Shown here: positions 28,021 through 37,063 of the stretch, piece by piece
Layout of the letters: each line of letters starts with the position of its first letter
How positions within the stretch are numbered: position 1 is the first letter of the stretch
From: Pseudomonas gingeri
GTDB taxonomy: Bacteria; Pseudomonadota; Gammaproteobacteria; Pseudomonadales; Pseudomonadaceae
DNA length: 64,000 nt
NCBI RefSeq assembly: GCF_013385635.1
Contig: NZ_JACAPR010000005.1
Coordinates: 43,144-107,143, forward strand
Reading direction: 5' to 3'
The notes under the pieces: model-generated
The model's database searches: none
The model's input: the letters and a program-made list of their open reading frames with translations, nothing else
What the model was told of the DNA's origin: nothing
Position numbers and translations under genes: made by a program

Positions 28021-29127
28021 ATGACTATCTTGCACAGCACCCCACGCGCCGACGGCTTCCATATGCCCGCCGAATGGGCGCCCCAGACCCAGGCCTGGAT
28101 GATCTGGCCCGAGCGCCCGGACAACTGGCGCCTGGGCGGCAAGCCGGCGCAGGCGGCCCATGCCGCCGTGGCCAAGGCCATCGCCCGGTTCGAACCGGTG
28201 ACGGTCGTGGTCTCCGCCGGCCAGTATGAAAACGCCCGGGCGCGCCTGGACGTACCGAATATCCGCGTGGTGGAAATGTCCAGCGACGACGCCTGGGTAC
28301 GCGACAGCGGGCCGACCTTCGTCATCAACCATCAGGGCGAAGTCCGTGGCGTGCATTGGGGCTTCAATGCCTGGGGCGGTTTCGACGGCGGTCTGTACGC
28401 CCCGTGGAACCGTGACGAGCAGGTCGGCGGCAAGATTCTCGACATCGAGCGCTGCCAGGAATACCGCACCGAAGGTTTCGTGCTCGAAGGCGGCTCGATC
28501 CATGTCGACGGCGAAGGCACGGTGATCACCACCGAGGAATGCCTGCTCAATCGCAACCGCAATCCGCACCTGACCCGCGAGGAGATTGAACAGGTGCTGT
28601 CCGAGCACCTGGCGGTGGACCAGGTGATCTGGCTGCCGGACGGTCTGTTCAACGACGAGACCGATGGTCATGTGGATAACTTCTGCTGCTACGTGCGTCC
28701 GGGCGAAGTGCTGCTGGCCTGGACCGACGATCCGCAGAACCCCAACTACCCCCGTTGCCAGGCGGCCATGCAGGTCCTGGAGAACAGCCGGGATGCCAAG
28801 GGCCGCGCCTTCGTGGTGCACAAGATGCCGATTCCCGGTCCGCTGTACGCCACCGAAGAAGAGTGCGCTGGCGTCGATGCCGTCGCCGGCAGCCAGGAGC
28901 GCAACCCTTCGGTGCGTCTGGCCGGGTCCTATGTGAATTTCCTGATCGTCAACGGCGGGATTATCGCGCCGAGCTTCGACGATCCGATGGATGGCGTCGC
29001 CAGGGACATCCTGCAGAAGCTCTTCCCGCAGCATGAAGTGGTGATGGTACCGGGCCGGGAGTTGTTACTGGGTGGGGGAAATATTCATTGCCTTACACAA
29101 CAACAACCTGCGCCGCACCATGGTTGA
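28021..29127 (+). CDS. aguA: Agmatine deiminase AguA
   Basis: A 368-residue guanidino-group-modifying enzyme that hydrolyses agmatine to N-carbamoylputrescine, the substrate of AguB. Family signatures include [24 protein letters not shown], the His in DGHVDNF and the catalytic Cys in [13 protein letters not shown] near residue 357. It is the second gene of aguBA and is followed by a strong terminator at 29201-29233. No transporter or regulator for the pathway is adjacent here. Confidence 0.96.
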   Translation: MTILHSTPRADGFHMPAEWAPQTQAWMIWPERPDNWRLGGKPAQAAHAAVAKAIARFEPVTVVVSAGQYENARARLDVPNIRVVEMSSDDAWVRDSGPTFVINHQGEVRGVHWGFNAWGGFDGGLYAPWNRDEQVGGKILDIERCQEYRTEGFVLEGGSIHVDGEGTVITTEECLLNRNRNPHLTREEIEQVLSEHLAVDQVIWLPDGLFNDETDGHVDNFCCYVRPGEVLLAWTDDPQNPNYPRCQAAMQVLENSRDAKGRAFVVHKMPIPGPLYATEEECAGVDAVAGSQERNPSVRLAGSYVNFLIVNGGIIAPSFDDPMDGVARDILQKLFPQHEVVMVPGRELLLGGGNIHCLTQQQPAPHHG

Positions 29128-29200
29128 GTGGGCCTGTAACAAATAGTGGCACTGCTACAAATGATGGCACTTTTGCATCATGTTAAATATTTCTTCATCT

Positions 29201-29233
29201 AACCCGCGGCCCTGATGGGTCGCGGGTTTTTTT
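29201..29233 (+). terminator. Intrinsic terminator after aguA
   Basis: AACCCGCGGCCC and GGGTCGCGGGTT form a GC-rich stem followed by seven T residues, 74 bases after the aguA stop. Confidence 0.85.
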
Positions 29234-29373
29234 ATGTGTCGTGGTCGACAGAACTGGCACTTTGGCATAGCTCTTGTATCAGCTTCCGCTATAGGCGAAG
29301 CGTCTTTTAGATTGCGACGTTCTGTCATAAACCTTGAGTAAGTTAGCCGCTCATGAATCAGGAGAGCGTCGAG

Positions 29374-29574
29374 ATGAACGTAGCCAGCGAGCGAGTTTCG
29401 CATCCCCTGTCGGTGACGAGCGAGTCGCTTCAAGTTCTGGCCCAGTGGTTGAAAAGCAATGGAACGCGTACCACCCGAGGTCAGGATCCTCGTCGGATTA
29501 TTATCGACCGCTATCCCGCGGGCTTGTTCAGCGAAGCTGAACTGGAAGCCTTGCTGGGGGTTTTGCAGGGTTAA
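29374..29574 (+). CDS. Small conserved-looking protein, unknown function
   Basis: A 66-residue protein. The ATG at 29374 has GGAGAG 7 bases upstream and is preferred to the ATG at 29353, which has none. The sequence has an alternating helical pattern (LQVLAQWLKSNG) and a short acidic C-terminal helix (FSEAELEALLGVLQ), with a basic middle (TTRGQDPRRIIIDRYP). No known domain is recognised. It ends just before a bidirectional terminator. Coding appearance is good for a short gene, but function is unknown. Confidence 0.6.
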   Translation: MNVASERVSHPLSVTSESLQVLAQWLKSNGTRTTRGQDPRRIIIDRYPAGLFSEAELEALLGVLQG

Positions 29575-29582
29575 AGGACTGA

Positions 29583-29628
29583 AGAAAAACGCCGCTGCCC
29601 GGAGCGATCCGGACAGCGGCGTTTTTTA
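29583..29628. terminator. Bidirectional intrinsic terminator
   Basis: AACGCCGCTGCCCGG pairs with CCGGACAGCGGCGTT, flanked by A-rich and T-rich tracts on the two sides, so it can stop both the 66-residue gene on the plus strand and the TonB receptor gene on the minus strand. Confidence 0.85.
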
Positions 29629-29634
29629 TCGCCC

Positions 29635-31728
29635 TCAGAAACTGTAGGTGCCGGTGACCACCAGGTTGCGCGGGGCGCCCGGCTGGATCTGGAAGGCACT
29701 GGTGGCCGAGGTGTAGTAGGTGCGGTCGCTGATATTGTTCAGTGCGGCGCGCACGTCCCAATCGCGGGTACGCAAGCCTACCAGGGCATCCCAACTGCCG
29801 TAGCCCGGCAGGACAACGGTATTGGCGTTGTCGGCATAACGGTCGCCGACCAGGGTCAGGCCGGTCTCGGCGTACCAGCCCATTTCCGGTTTCCAGGTCA
29901 GGAACAGGCTGGCGTTGCGCTTGGCGACGTTGCTCACGCGCTTGCCCTCGAAGCCGTTGTTGTCCTTGACGATGGTTGCGTCCTGGAGACCGATGCCGCC
30001 GCGCAGGTACCAGTTGCCGACGATCTTGCCGGTGCCGGTCAACTCGACGCCCCGTGAGCGTTGCAGGCCGCTGAGCAGGGTGATCCCCGGGTTCAGTGGA
30101 TCGCTGGTGCGGCGGTTGTAGAGTTCCAGCTCGTAGACCGCCAGGGTGGTGCTCAGGTGCTCGCCGAGCCAGTCGCTTTTCACCCCGAGCTCTTTCTGAC
30201 GGGTCATCTCCGGGCTCAGGTCGTTGCCGTTGCCGGCGGCGTTCGGGGTGATGCCGATCAGGCCACCCCCGACAGGCGAGAAGCTCTTGCTCCAGGAGGC
30301 GTAGAAGGAGTGGTCCTGCAAGGGCGTCCAGACCACCCCGAACCGCGGGCTGGTGCTGTGGCTGTCGCGGCTGTCCTTGACGCGGGTCAGGTTGTTGGTG
30401 GTCTCGACATCGAAGCTGTCGTAGCGCAGGCCGCCGAGCAACTGCCATTGATCATTCAGGCGCAGTTGGTCCTGGACATAGATCGCCCGGCTCTCGACTT
30501 CGGTGTGGTTGTCGCTGGACGGCACCATGGCGCCGGTGTGACTCAGGTTGTGGTTCGGGTTGAACAGGTCCAGCGACGGCACCGCACGGCCGCCGCGGTT
30601 GACGGCGAGGGCGGTGTAGAGTTTCGGATCACGGCGCTGGCTGCCCAGCTCCAGGCCGGTCAGCAGGCGGTGTTCGAGACCGAAGGTGGCGAAGCTGCCT
30701 TCGGCTTCCAGGTTGCTGTAGAGATTGCGGGTGTTGAGGTCCTGTTGCCAGCGCTGGCGCGTGACCTGGCGGGTCGCGGGCGTGTAGCCGGTCAGGTAGG
30801 TGTTGTCGAAATCGCTGTCGAGCTTGAATACCCCGAGGGTATGGCGCAGTTGCCAGTTGTCGCCCAGGGCGTAGGTCAGCTTCGAGCGCAGGGATTGTGC
30901 CTTGTCGTCGATGTAGTCCCGTGGGTCGCCATAGCTGGTGTCGCGCCCGACATCGGCCGGACGACCATTGACCCCCGGCACGCCGCGATCGGGTGTGCGG
31001 TTGTAGCGGCTGTATTCGTACTGCACCAGCCAGTTCAGGTCCGGTGTCAGTTGCCAGCTCATCGACGGTGCGAACAACTGGCGATTGCCGCTGACGCCGT
31101 CGCGGAAGCTGTTGGCGTCCTGATTACCCATGTTCAGGCGCAGGCTGAGGTTTTCCGTGGGATCGACGCTGAGGTCGGTGTAGAGGCTGCGCAGGTCATC
31201 GCTGCCGCCCTGCACTTCGACCGTGGAGCGCCGGCCGAACTGCGGCAGCTTGCTCACCCGGTTGACGATCCCGCCCTGGCTGCCACGGCCGTAGAGCACC
31301 GCCGCCGGCCCCTTGAGGACATCGATGCGCTCGATATTGTGCAGGTCGCGCACGTACTGGCTGTCGTCGCGGACACCGTCCAGGTAGAAGTCGTTGCTGG
31401 CGTCGAAACCCCGAATCCGCAGGCTGTCGAAACGGGTGTCGGCACCGCTGCTGACGTTGGGAATACCGCTCAACGCCTTGCCCAGGTCATTGGTGCCGTA
31501 ATCGAGCACATTCGCGGTTTTCAGCGAGTCGATGGCCTGGGGCACATAACGCACCGGCGTGGCGGTGCGGGTCGCGGTGCTGACCTCCTTGACCCGCGGA
31601 TCGTCCGGGTCGGCCTCGGCACTGATCGACAGCTCCGGCAGGGTGGTGGTCGTGGCGCCGGCAAATCCGGCGGACAGCAGAACGCAAAGCCCGAGGTTAA
31701 TGGGCGTCAGGCAATAAGGGGCAGGCAT
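29635..31728 (-). CDS. TonB-dependent siderophore receptor (Fiu-like)
   Basis: A 697-residue outer-membrane receptor. A signal peptide (about 1-25) is followed by a plug domain (IDSLKTANVLDYGTNDLGKAL; RIRGFDASNDFYLDG; VLKGPAAVLYGRGSQGG) and a 22-strand barrel ending in the typical aromatic residue (VVTGTYSF). The pattern with ERIDVLKGPAAVLYG is that of catecholate-siderophore receptors such as Fiu. No siderophore genes or sigma/anti-sigma pair are adjacent. A Fur-like palindrome lies at 31774-31798, consistent with iron repression. Substrate is not determined. Confidence 0.88.
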   Translation of the reverse strand: MPAPYCLTPINLGLCVLLSAGFAGATTTTLPELSISAEADPDDPRVKEVSTATRTATPVRYVPQAIDSLKTANVLDYGTNDLGKALSGIPNVSSGADTRFDSLRIRGFDASNDFYLDGVRDDSQYVRDLHNIERIDVLKGPAAVLYGRGSQGGIVNRVSKLPQFGRRSTVEVQGGSDDLRSLYTDLSVDPTENLSLRLNMGNQDANSFRDGVSGNRQLFAPSMSWQLTPDLNWLVQYEYSRYNRTPDRGVPGVNGRPADVGRDTSYGDPRDYIDDKAQSLRSKLTYALGDNWQLRHTLGVFKLDSDFDNTYLTGYTPATRQVTRQRWQQDLNTRNLYSNLEAEGSFATFGLEHRLLTGLELGSQRRDPKLYTALAVNRGGRAVPSLDLFNPNHNLSHTGAMVPSSDNHTEVESRAIYVQDQLRLNDQWQLLGGLRYDSFDVETTNNLTRVKDSRDSHSTSPRFGVVWTPLQDHSFYASWSKSFSPVGGGLIGITPNAAGNGNDLSPEMTRQKELGVKSDWLGEHLSTTLAVYELELYNRRTSDPLNPGITLLSGLQRSRGVELTGTGKIVGNWYLRGGIGLQDATIVKDNNGFEGKRVSNVAKRNASLFLTWKPEMGWYAETGLTLVGDRYADNANTVVLPGYGSWDALVGLRTRDWDVRAALNNISDRTYYTSATSAFQIQPGAPRNLVVTGTYSF

Positions 31729-31773
31729 CGAGGGGGTGTATCCGTAGGGGCGTGAGAGGGAAGGGAAAACAGA

Positions 31774-31798
31774 GTTAATAGTAACGATTGTTATTAAC
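31774..31798. promoter_or_regulatory. Putative Fur box upstream of TonB receptor
   Basis: GTTAATAGTAAC and GTTATTAAC form an imperfect palindrome of 25 bases, AT-rich and close to the Fur consensus, 46 bases before the receptor start codon. The assignment is by resemblance and by the iron-receptor context. Confidence 0.5.
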
Positions 31799-31940
31799 TA
31801 CTGATAATACTTCCCAGTCGCGCCCGTTCAGAGTTTGTGTCTGAATGTTTCGATACTGTGAATCTGCCGCGTCGGTGGCTGATATGCCTTTTTTCGAGGT
31901 TGACCGAAAAATCTTGTCTAATTGCCGAGGATTCACGAAA

Positions 31941-31970
31941 TTGACACTTTAGTCGTGTCGCGGATACGAT
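31941..31970 (+). promoter_or_regulatory. Sigma-70-type promoter upstream of porin leader
   Basis: A perfect -35 hexamer TTGACA (31941-31946), an 18-base spacer, and TACGAT (31965-31970) as -10. It would start a transcript near 31977 that meets an intrinsic terminator at 32014-32049 before the porin gene. Confidence 0.55.
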
Positions 31971-32013
31971 CCGCGTCACGCCTGTGGCTATAAGCCATAT
32001 AACAAAATAAATA

Positions 32014-32049
32014 AAAGGCCCGCTGCAGACACCTGCGGCGGGCCTTTTT
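32014..32049 (+). terminator. Intrinsic terminator in leader of OprD-family porin
   Basis: GGCCCGC (32017-32023) pairs with GCGGGCC (32038-32044), extended by partly paired inner bases, followed by TTTTTG. No plus-strand gene lies upstream, so it ends either a short non-coding RNA or the untranslated porin leader (attenuation). Confidence 0.75.
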
Positions 32050-32128
32050 GTTTCTGCGTGAAACCACCAACACACACAGGTTCAGCTCGGAGCCGCAGGG
32101 CGTTTCATCCAGCAATAAGGAAAATAAT

Positions 32129-33415
32129 ATGTTGAACAAACGGATCGGTCTGCTCGCACTGGGCATCCTCAGCGCTACTCAGGCCATGGCAAGCGAACAA
32201 TCGGACGCCAAGGGTTTTGTCGAAGACAGCCACCTGAACATTCTGCTGCGCAATGCCTACATCAACCGCGATTACAAAGACGGTAACAAGGACAAGATCG
32301 AGTGGGGCCAGGCGGCCATCGGCACCTTCAAGTCCGGCTTCACCCAGGGCACCGTGGGCGTCGGCGTCGATGCCTTCGGCCTGTACGCCCTGCGCCTGGA
32401 CGGAGGCCGTGGCGAAACCGGTGCACAAGGCATCGACTTCTTCGCCAAGGACAACAAGGGTGACCCGGCCCGTGATATCGCCAAGGCCGGCGCCGCGGTG
32501 AAATTCCGTCTGTCCAACACCGTGCTGACCTACGGCGACCAGATGCCGGCCCTGCCGGTCCTGAACTACGACAACTCGCGCCTGCTGCCGGAAAGCTACA
32601 CCGGTACCCTGATCACCTCCAAGGAGATCAAGGGCCTGCAACTGGACGCCGGTCACTTCACCGAAGAGTCGCGCAAGAGCGACGAAGGTCGTGACAGCGG
32701 TGGCCTGAAAAGCATCAACGTGCTGGGCGGTAGCTACCAGTTCACCGACAACTTCAAGGCCGCGCTTTATGGTTCCGACATCGAAGACGTGCTGAAGAAG
32801 CAGTACGTGAACCTGAACTACGTGTTCCCGGTGGCCAAGGATCAGTCCCTGACCCTGGACTTCAACGGCTACCGTACCGAGCTGGACAAGGACTACGCGG
32901 CCAAGGCCGGTGCCGGCGGCGAAGACAACAAGATCTGGAGCCTGGCGGCCACCTACGCCCTGGGCGCCCACTCCTTCACCATCGCCCACCAGCGCAGCAC
33001 TGGCGACAGCCTGCTGGGCTACCCGTACGGCGGCTACCAGCGTGGCCAGGGGCGTGTCGGTGACGGCGGCAACACCATCCTCCTGTCCAACTCCTACTGG
33101 TCCGACTTCAACGGCTCGGACGAGCGTTCCTGGCAGCTGGGCTACGGCCTGGACTTCGGTGCCTATGGCGTTCCGGGTCTGAGCTACAACGTGGCCTATG
33201 TACGCGGTGACAACATCACCACCTCCACCAGCACCGGCGGGACCGAGCGCGAAATATTCAACCAGGTCAAATACGTGGTCCAGAGCGGCCCGGCCAAGGA
33301 CCTGAGCGTGAAGCTGCGTAGCTCGATCCTGCGTGTGTCGCAGAAGTCCAGCGAGTACAACGTCAGCGGTAACGAAGTACGTGTGTACGTCGACTACCCG
33401 ATCAACGTGTTCTGA
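32129..33415 (+). CDS. OprD-family outer-membrane porin
   Basis: A 428-residue porin of the OprD family, substrate-specific channels for amino acids and organic acids in Pseudomonas. Signal peptide residues 1-22 (cleaved after QAMA), then the family start FVEDSHLNILLRNAYINRDY and repeating amphipathic strands, ending with a terminal Phe. The ATG at 32129 has AAGGAAAA upstream. It is followed by a terminator at 33456-33487. The specific substrate cannot be assigned. Confidence 0.92.
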   Translation: MLNKRIGLLALGILSATQAMASEQSDAKGFVEDSHLNILLRNAYINRDYKDGNKDKIEWGQAAIGTFKSGFTQGTVGVGVDAFGLYALRLDGGRGETGAQGIDFFAKDNKGDPARDIAKAGAAVKFRLSNTVLTYGDQMPALPVLNYDNSRLLPESYTGTLITSKEIKGLQLDAGHFTEESRKSDEGRDSGGLKSINVLGGSYQFTDNFKAALYGSDIEDVLKKQYVNLNYVFPVAKDQSLTLDFNGYRTELDKDYAAKAGAGGEDNKIWSLAATYALGAHSFTIAHQRSTGDSLLGYPYGGYQRGQGRVGDGGNTILLSNSYWSDFNGSDERSWQLGYGLDFGAYGVPGLSYNVAYVRGDNITTSTSTGGTEREIFNQVKYVVQSGPAKDLSVKLRSSILRVSQKSSEYNVSGNEVRVYVDYPINVF

Positions 33416-33455
33416 TCGACGCGACAATGCTCTAGCAACCTGATGCCAGGTTGAA

Positions 33456-33487
33456 CAAACGCCCCGACTGGTTCGGGGCGTTTTTGT
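33456..33487 (+). terminator. Intrinsic terminator after porin
   Basis: ACGCCCCGA and TTCGGGGCGT form the stem, followed by TTTTTGTTT, about 40 bases after the porin stop. Confidence 0.85.
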
Positions 33488-33557
33488 TTGTGGCGGTTGC
33501 GAGTAATCTGTGGGCCTTGTGAGCCGACGCTTCCCCTGAGACCGAGACCCGGGCGCC

Positions 33558-34460
33558 ATGACCGTCAGAACCTTTATCGCCCGTCGTCGCTGGTTGTCCC
33601 TGGGCTTGCTGGCGGTGTTCCTTGCCGTCGGCCTGCCCTATGGCTGTTCGCGACTGGCCTACAAGGAGCGCGAGTTGCTGTTCAATATCCAGCCGGGCAC
33701 CGCCAGCTGGTTCAGCGGCATTCCAGCGGGGGTCAGGGAACTGCAGATCCCGGTCAGTGGCGGGCTGGTCGGCTCCGACTACCTGCACGCCTGGTGGTGG
33801 CCGTCGAGCCGGGCCAACGCGCCGGCCATCCTCTACCTGCACGGCACCCGCTGGAACCTGACGGCGCAGGTCGGGCGGATCACCCAATTGCGCGACCTCG
33901 GTTTCTCGGTGCTGGCCATCGACTATCGCGGCTTCGGCGACAGCCCCGGCGACCTGCCTTCCGAACGCAGCGTGTACCAGGATGCCGGCAATGCCTGGAA
34001 ACGCCTGGTGCAACTGCAACCCGACGCCCGCAAACGTTATATCTATGGTCATTCACTGGGCGGCGCGGTGGCGGTGGACCTGGCCGAGCGCCTGGCCAGC
34101 GGCAAGGAGGCCCCCAAGGCGGCCGGGCTGATTATCGAATCGACCTTTACCGACCTTGGCGACGCCGCCCGCGCGGCGATTCCGACTTCGCTGCCGGTCA
34201 GTTGGATCCTCTCGGAGAAATTCGACTCCATCGACAAGATCAACCAGATCGACATCCCGGTGCTGATCGTCCATGGCACCGACGATCCCTATGTGCCGTC
34301 ACGCTTCAGCAAGGCCCTGTATGAAGCCGCGGCGCAACCCAAGCAGTTGCTGCTGATCAAGGGCGGCAACCATATCAACAGCATGACCCTCGGCAGCCGC
34401 GAATATGCCAAGGCCCTGCGCCAGGCCTTCGATGGTTTCTCATCGCCCGTGGTTCGCTGA
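33558..34460 (+). CDS. Membrane-anchored alpha/beta hydrolase
   Basis: A 300-residue alpha/beta hydrolase. The first 30 residues form an uncleaved anchor or a lipoprotein-like signal (GLPYGCSRLAY has a Cys, though the lipobox is imperfect). The catalytic elements are visible: oxyanion region YLHGT, nucleophile elbow GHSLGG, acid in HGTDDPYV and His in GGNHINS. It resembles the BEM46/YfhR-like group; substrate unknown. It is monocistronic, between the porin terminator and the multicopper oxidase gene, and no clear ribosome binding site is seen before 33558. Confidence 0.82.
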   Translation: MTVRTFIARRRWLSLGLLAVFLAVGLPYGCSRLAYKERELLFNIQPGTASWFSGIPAGVRELQIPVSGGLVGSDYLHAWWWPSSRANAPAILYLHGTRWNLTAQVGRITQLRDLGFSVLAIDYRGFGDSPGDLPSERSVYQDAGNAWKRLVQLQPDARKRYIYGHSLGGAVAVDLAERLASGKEAPKAAGLIIESTFTDLGDAARAAIPTSLPVSWILSEKFDSIDKINQIDIPVLIVHGTDDPYVPSRFSKALYEAAAQPKQLLLIKGGNHINSMTLGSREYAKALRQAFDGFSSPVVR

Positions 34461-34633
34461 CTTTGCAGGCCAAAACACTGGCAAACCCCAATAAACATTG
34501 CACTGCGCCGATAACGAACTAGCTTTATGCCAGCACGGATGGCGGTGGTCGAAAATGGAGGCTGCGCGTCTGCCTTTCCCGCCACGCCTGTGCTGACCAC
34601 TGACGTTCACGGTTGATTTGCAGGAGCAGTACC

Positions 34634-36697
34634 ATGAAAGGATTGCACAAGGACAAAGCCCGCCATGCGCTGGGCCTGATCGCCCTGGCGGTGATGGGCC
34701 ACGGCGGCACGGCATTCGCGGTAGAACCTTCCCGGCTGTTCTACAACCCGCCGGGCCTGCAACAGGAAGCGCCCAAGCCGAAGACCGGGACCCTGTTGCT
34801 CAAGTCCACCCAGGCTCCCGAGGCGGCGCAAGGCCACGCCGGCACCGAGCGGCGCCTGGACTTGACGATCAAATACACCACCAACCAAATCTACGATCCC
34901 GCGACGCAGAAGGATGTCCCGGTCTCGCTGCGCAGCTACGTGGGCACCGATGTCGACCCGGCCGCACCGTTTGTGGCGCCGACCATCAATGTCACCCCCG
35001 GCGATACGGTGCGTATCAGCCTCAACAACACGCTGCCGGCAGACCCCAGTTGCACCCAGCCGCAGGCCAATCCGGATGCGCCGCACTGCTTCAACGGCAC
35101 CAACCTGCACTCCCATGGCCTGTGGGTCAGCCCGTCGGGCAACAGCGACAACGTGCTGCTGTCGATCAACCCCGGCGTCAGCTTCCAGTATGAATACAAC
35201 ATCCCCGCCGACCACCCGGCGGGCACCTTCTGGTATCACCCGCATCGCCACGGTTCCACCGCGATCCAGGTTGCCAGCGGCATGGCCGGCGCACTGGTCA
35301 TCCACGGCGATCGTCTGCCCGGCAAGGACGTCAACGGCGATATCGATACCCTGCTCAAGGATGACCAGGGCCAGGCGTTTCCCGAGCGCCTGCTGGTGTT
35401 CCAGCAGATCCCCTATGCGTGCAAGGGACCGGATGGCAAGTTCCGCTACAAGATCGTCAAGGACAAGGACGGCAAGGACAAGAAAGTCCTCGACTGGACC
35501 TGCAAGGACGGCGAAACGGGGGTCGTCGAGTCGTTCGACCAGTTGCAGCCTTCCAGCTGGTCCGACTCGGGGCGCTACACCAGCGTCAACGGCCTGGTGC
35601 AGCCGATCTTCGACGGTGCCAAGCCGGGCCGGGTCGAGCGCTGGCGGCTGGTGCACGCGGGGATTCGCGACACCATCAAGCTGAAGTTCCGCCGGCTGGA
35701 CGACAGCGCCAAGCCCGCCAGCAACCTGGGTATCGCGGCGTCGGAGTCGGCGCAGTTCATCGACAAGCAATGCACCGGCAAACCGGTGGAATACCACGTC
35801 ATCGCTGCCGATGGCCTGACCATGAAAGAGGCGCAGAAGCGCGACATGGTGACCTTGCAGCCGGGTTATCGCAACGACCTGCTGCTGACCTTCCCCGAGT
35901 CGGGGCGCTACTGCGTGATCGATGAACAGGCCAGTGCCTCGGGCAACGTCGACCAGGCGGCCAGCAGCCGGCAATTGCTCGGCTTTGTCGATGTCGGCGC
36001 GGGCGAAAAAGTCCCGGACACCACCGCGCACCTGACCAAGGTATTGGTGGCGGCGGCCAAGCAGTATATGCCCGATGACGTCCGCGACACGGTGGTCAAG
36101 GACCTGGAAAAAGGCCTGCACCTGGACAAGTTCATCCCGCACCCGGACATCGCCGAGAGCGAGCTCAAGGGCAAGGGCCAGACCCTGGTCTTCCTGATCG
36201 ACACCAGCGATCCGGAGAACACCAAGTTCGCCGTGGGCAACACCTTGGCGGATGCCGTGCCCTACAAGCCGGGGACGATCAATCGCAAGCTGCAACTGGG
36301 CACGGCGGAGCAGTGGGTCCTGCAATCGGCGCGGGCGAGTCACCCGTTCCATATCCACGTCAACCCGTTCCAGATCGACAAGATCATCGGCCCGGACGGT
36401 ACCGACCTGAGCGTGCCCGGATCGGTGGATAAAACCGACAAGGGCGACAACGAATACGCCGGCTTGAAAGGCGTGTGGAAAGACACCCTGTTTGTGAAAA
36501 GCCGCTCCAATCCGACAATATTCCCGAAGGGTGAAGGGGTCTACACGCTGTACGTGCGCACCCGGTACGAGCGCTATATCGGCGAGTTCGTGCTGCACTG
36601 CCACATCCTCGATCACGAGGACCAGGGGATGATGCAGAACGTGAGCATTGGCCTGTCGGATGGCTCCGGGGGGATTTCGGAGGGGGCGCATCATTGA
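34634..36697 (+). CDS. Exported multicopper oxidase
   Basis: A 687-residue multicopper oxidase with an N-terminal signal peptide (about 1-28). All four copper-binding motifs are present: LHSHGLWV, FWYHPHRHGST, HPFHIHVNPF and HCHILDHEDQGMM, the last with the Cys and axial Met of the type-1 site, so it should be catalytically competent. It is longer than CueO or CotA, with a lysine/aspartate-rich insertion (about residues 270-295). No copper-resistance genes flank it, so substrate (metal, phenol or other) is open. The ATG at 34634 follows CAGGAG. Confidence 0.87.
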   Translation: MKGLHKDKARHALGLIALAVMGHGGTAFAVEPSRLFYNPPGLQQEAPKPKTGTLLLKSTQAPEAAQGHAGTERRLDLTIKYTTNQIYDPATQKDVPVSLRSYVGTDVDPAAPFVAPTINVTPGDTVRISLNNTLPADPSCTQPQANPDAPHCFNGTNLHSHGLWVSPSGNSDNVLLSINPGVSFQYEYNIPADHPAGTFWYHPHRHGSTAIQVASGMAGALVIHGDRLPGKDVNGDIDTLLKDDQGQAFPERLLVFQQIPYACKGPDGKFRYKIVKDKDGKDKKVLDWTCKDGETGVVESFDQLQPSSWSDSGRYTSVNGLVQPIFDGAKPGRVERWRLVHAGIRDTIKLKFRRLDDSAKPASNLGIAASESAQFIDKQCTGKPVEYHVIAADGLTMKEAQKRDMVTLQPGYRNDLLLTFPESGRYCVIDEQASASGNVDQAASSRQLLGFVDVGAGEKVPDTTAHLTKVLVAAAKQYMPDDVRDTVVKDLEKGLHLDKFIPHPDIAESELKGKGQTLVFLIDTSDPENTKFAVGNTLADAVPYKPGTINRKLQLGTAEQWVLQSARASHPFHIHVNPFQIDKIIGPDGTDLSVPGSVDKTDKGDNEYAGLKGVWKDTLFVKSRSNPTIFPKGEGVYTLYVRTRYERYIGEFVLHCHILDHEDQGMMQNVSIGLSDGSGGISEGAHH

Positions 36698-36721
36698 GAC
36701 AGGTTTGAGGAAACCGGCAGA

Positions 36722-36751
36722 GGCTCGCCGTTGGGCGGGCCTTTGTTTTTT
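36722..36751 (+). terminator. Intrinsic terminator after multicopper oxidase
   Basis: GGCTCGCC (36722-36729) pairs with GGCGGGCC (36734-36741, one G-U), then TTTGTTTTTT. Confidence 0.7.
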
Positions 36752-36786
36752 GGGAAGCTTGCCAGGGAGTGGGTGGAACTATGCGC

Positions 36787-36808
36787 AATTATGTTGAAAA
36801 ACATAATT
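36787..36808. repeat. AT-rich inverted repeat
   Basis: AATTATGTT (36787-36795) and AACATAATT (36800-36808) are perfect 9-base arms around a 4-base loop, with further GCATAATT copies close by at 36819. It resembles a regulator operator and lies upstream of the HicB-like remnant. Confidence 0.5.
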
Positions 36809-36901
36809 ATGGAATTTTGCATAATTGGACATAAACCAGGATCCCAACCCGTATTGAACAGGCGGGAGTTATTCCGTGAACGTGATGAATTACCAGGGTT
36901 A

Positions 36902-36965
36902 GGCTGCACGCATCTGGCCGTCAAGGCGCAGTTGGCTCATAAAAGTATCGATCAGTGGATTACGC
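36902..36965 (+). pseudogene. HicB-like antitoxin tail, degenerate remnant
   Basis: A short reading (HLAVKAQLAHKSIDQW) that matches, in protein and DNA, the clearer HicB C-terminal remnant at 44655-44790 (VAVKAQSAHKSINQW). Nothing upstream in the frame looks like the rest of HicB, and no hicA is adjacent. The surrounding 36751-37063 stretch holds no intact gene. Confidence 0.45.
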
Positions 36966-37063
36966 TCCCAGAAGCGTTGGGACACCCGGATAACTGTGCG
37001 CTGTGCATTCAATCGGGTGACGTGGGACCGGATTCCCCAATGGGGGCCCAGGTATGCGCCACT

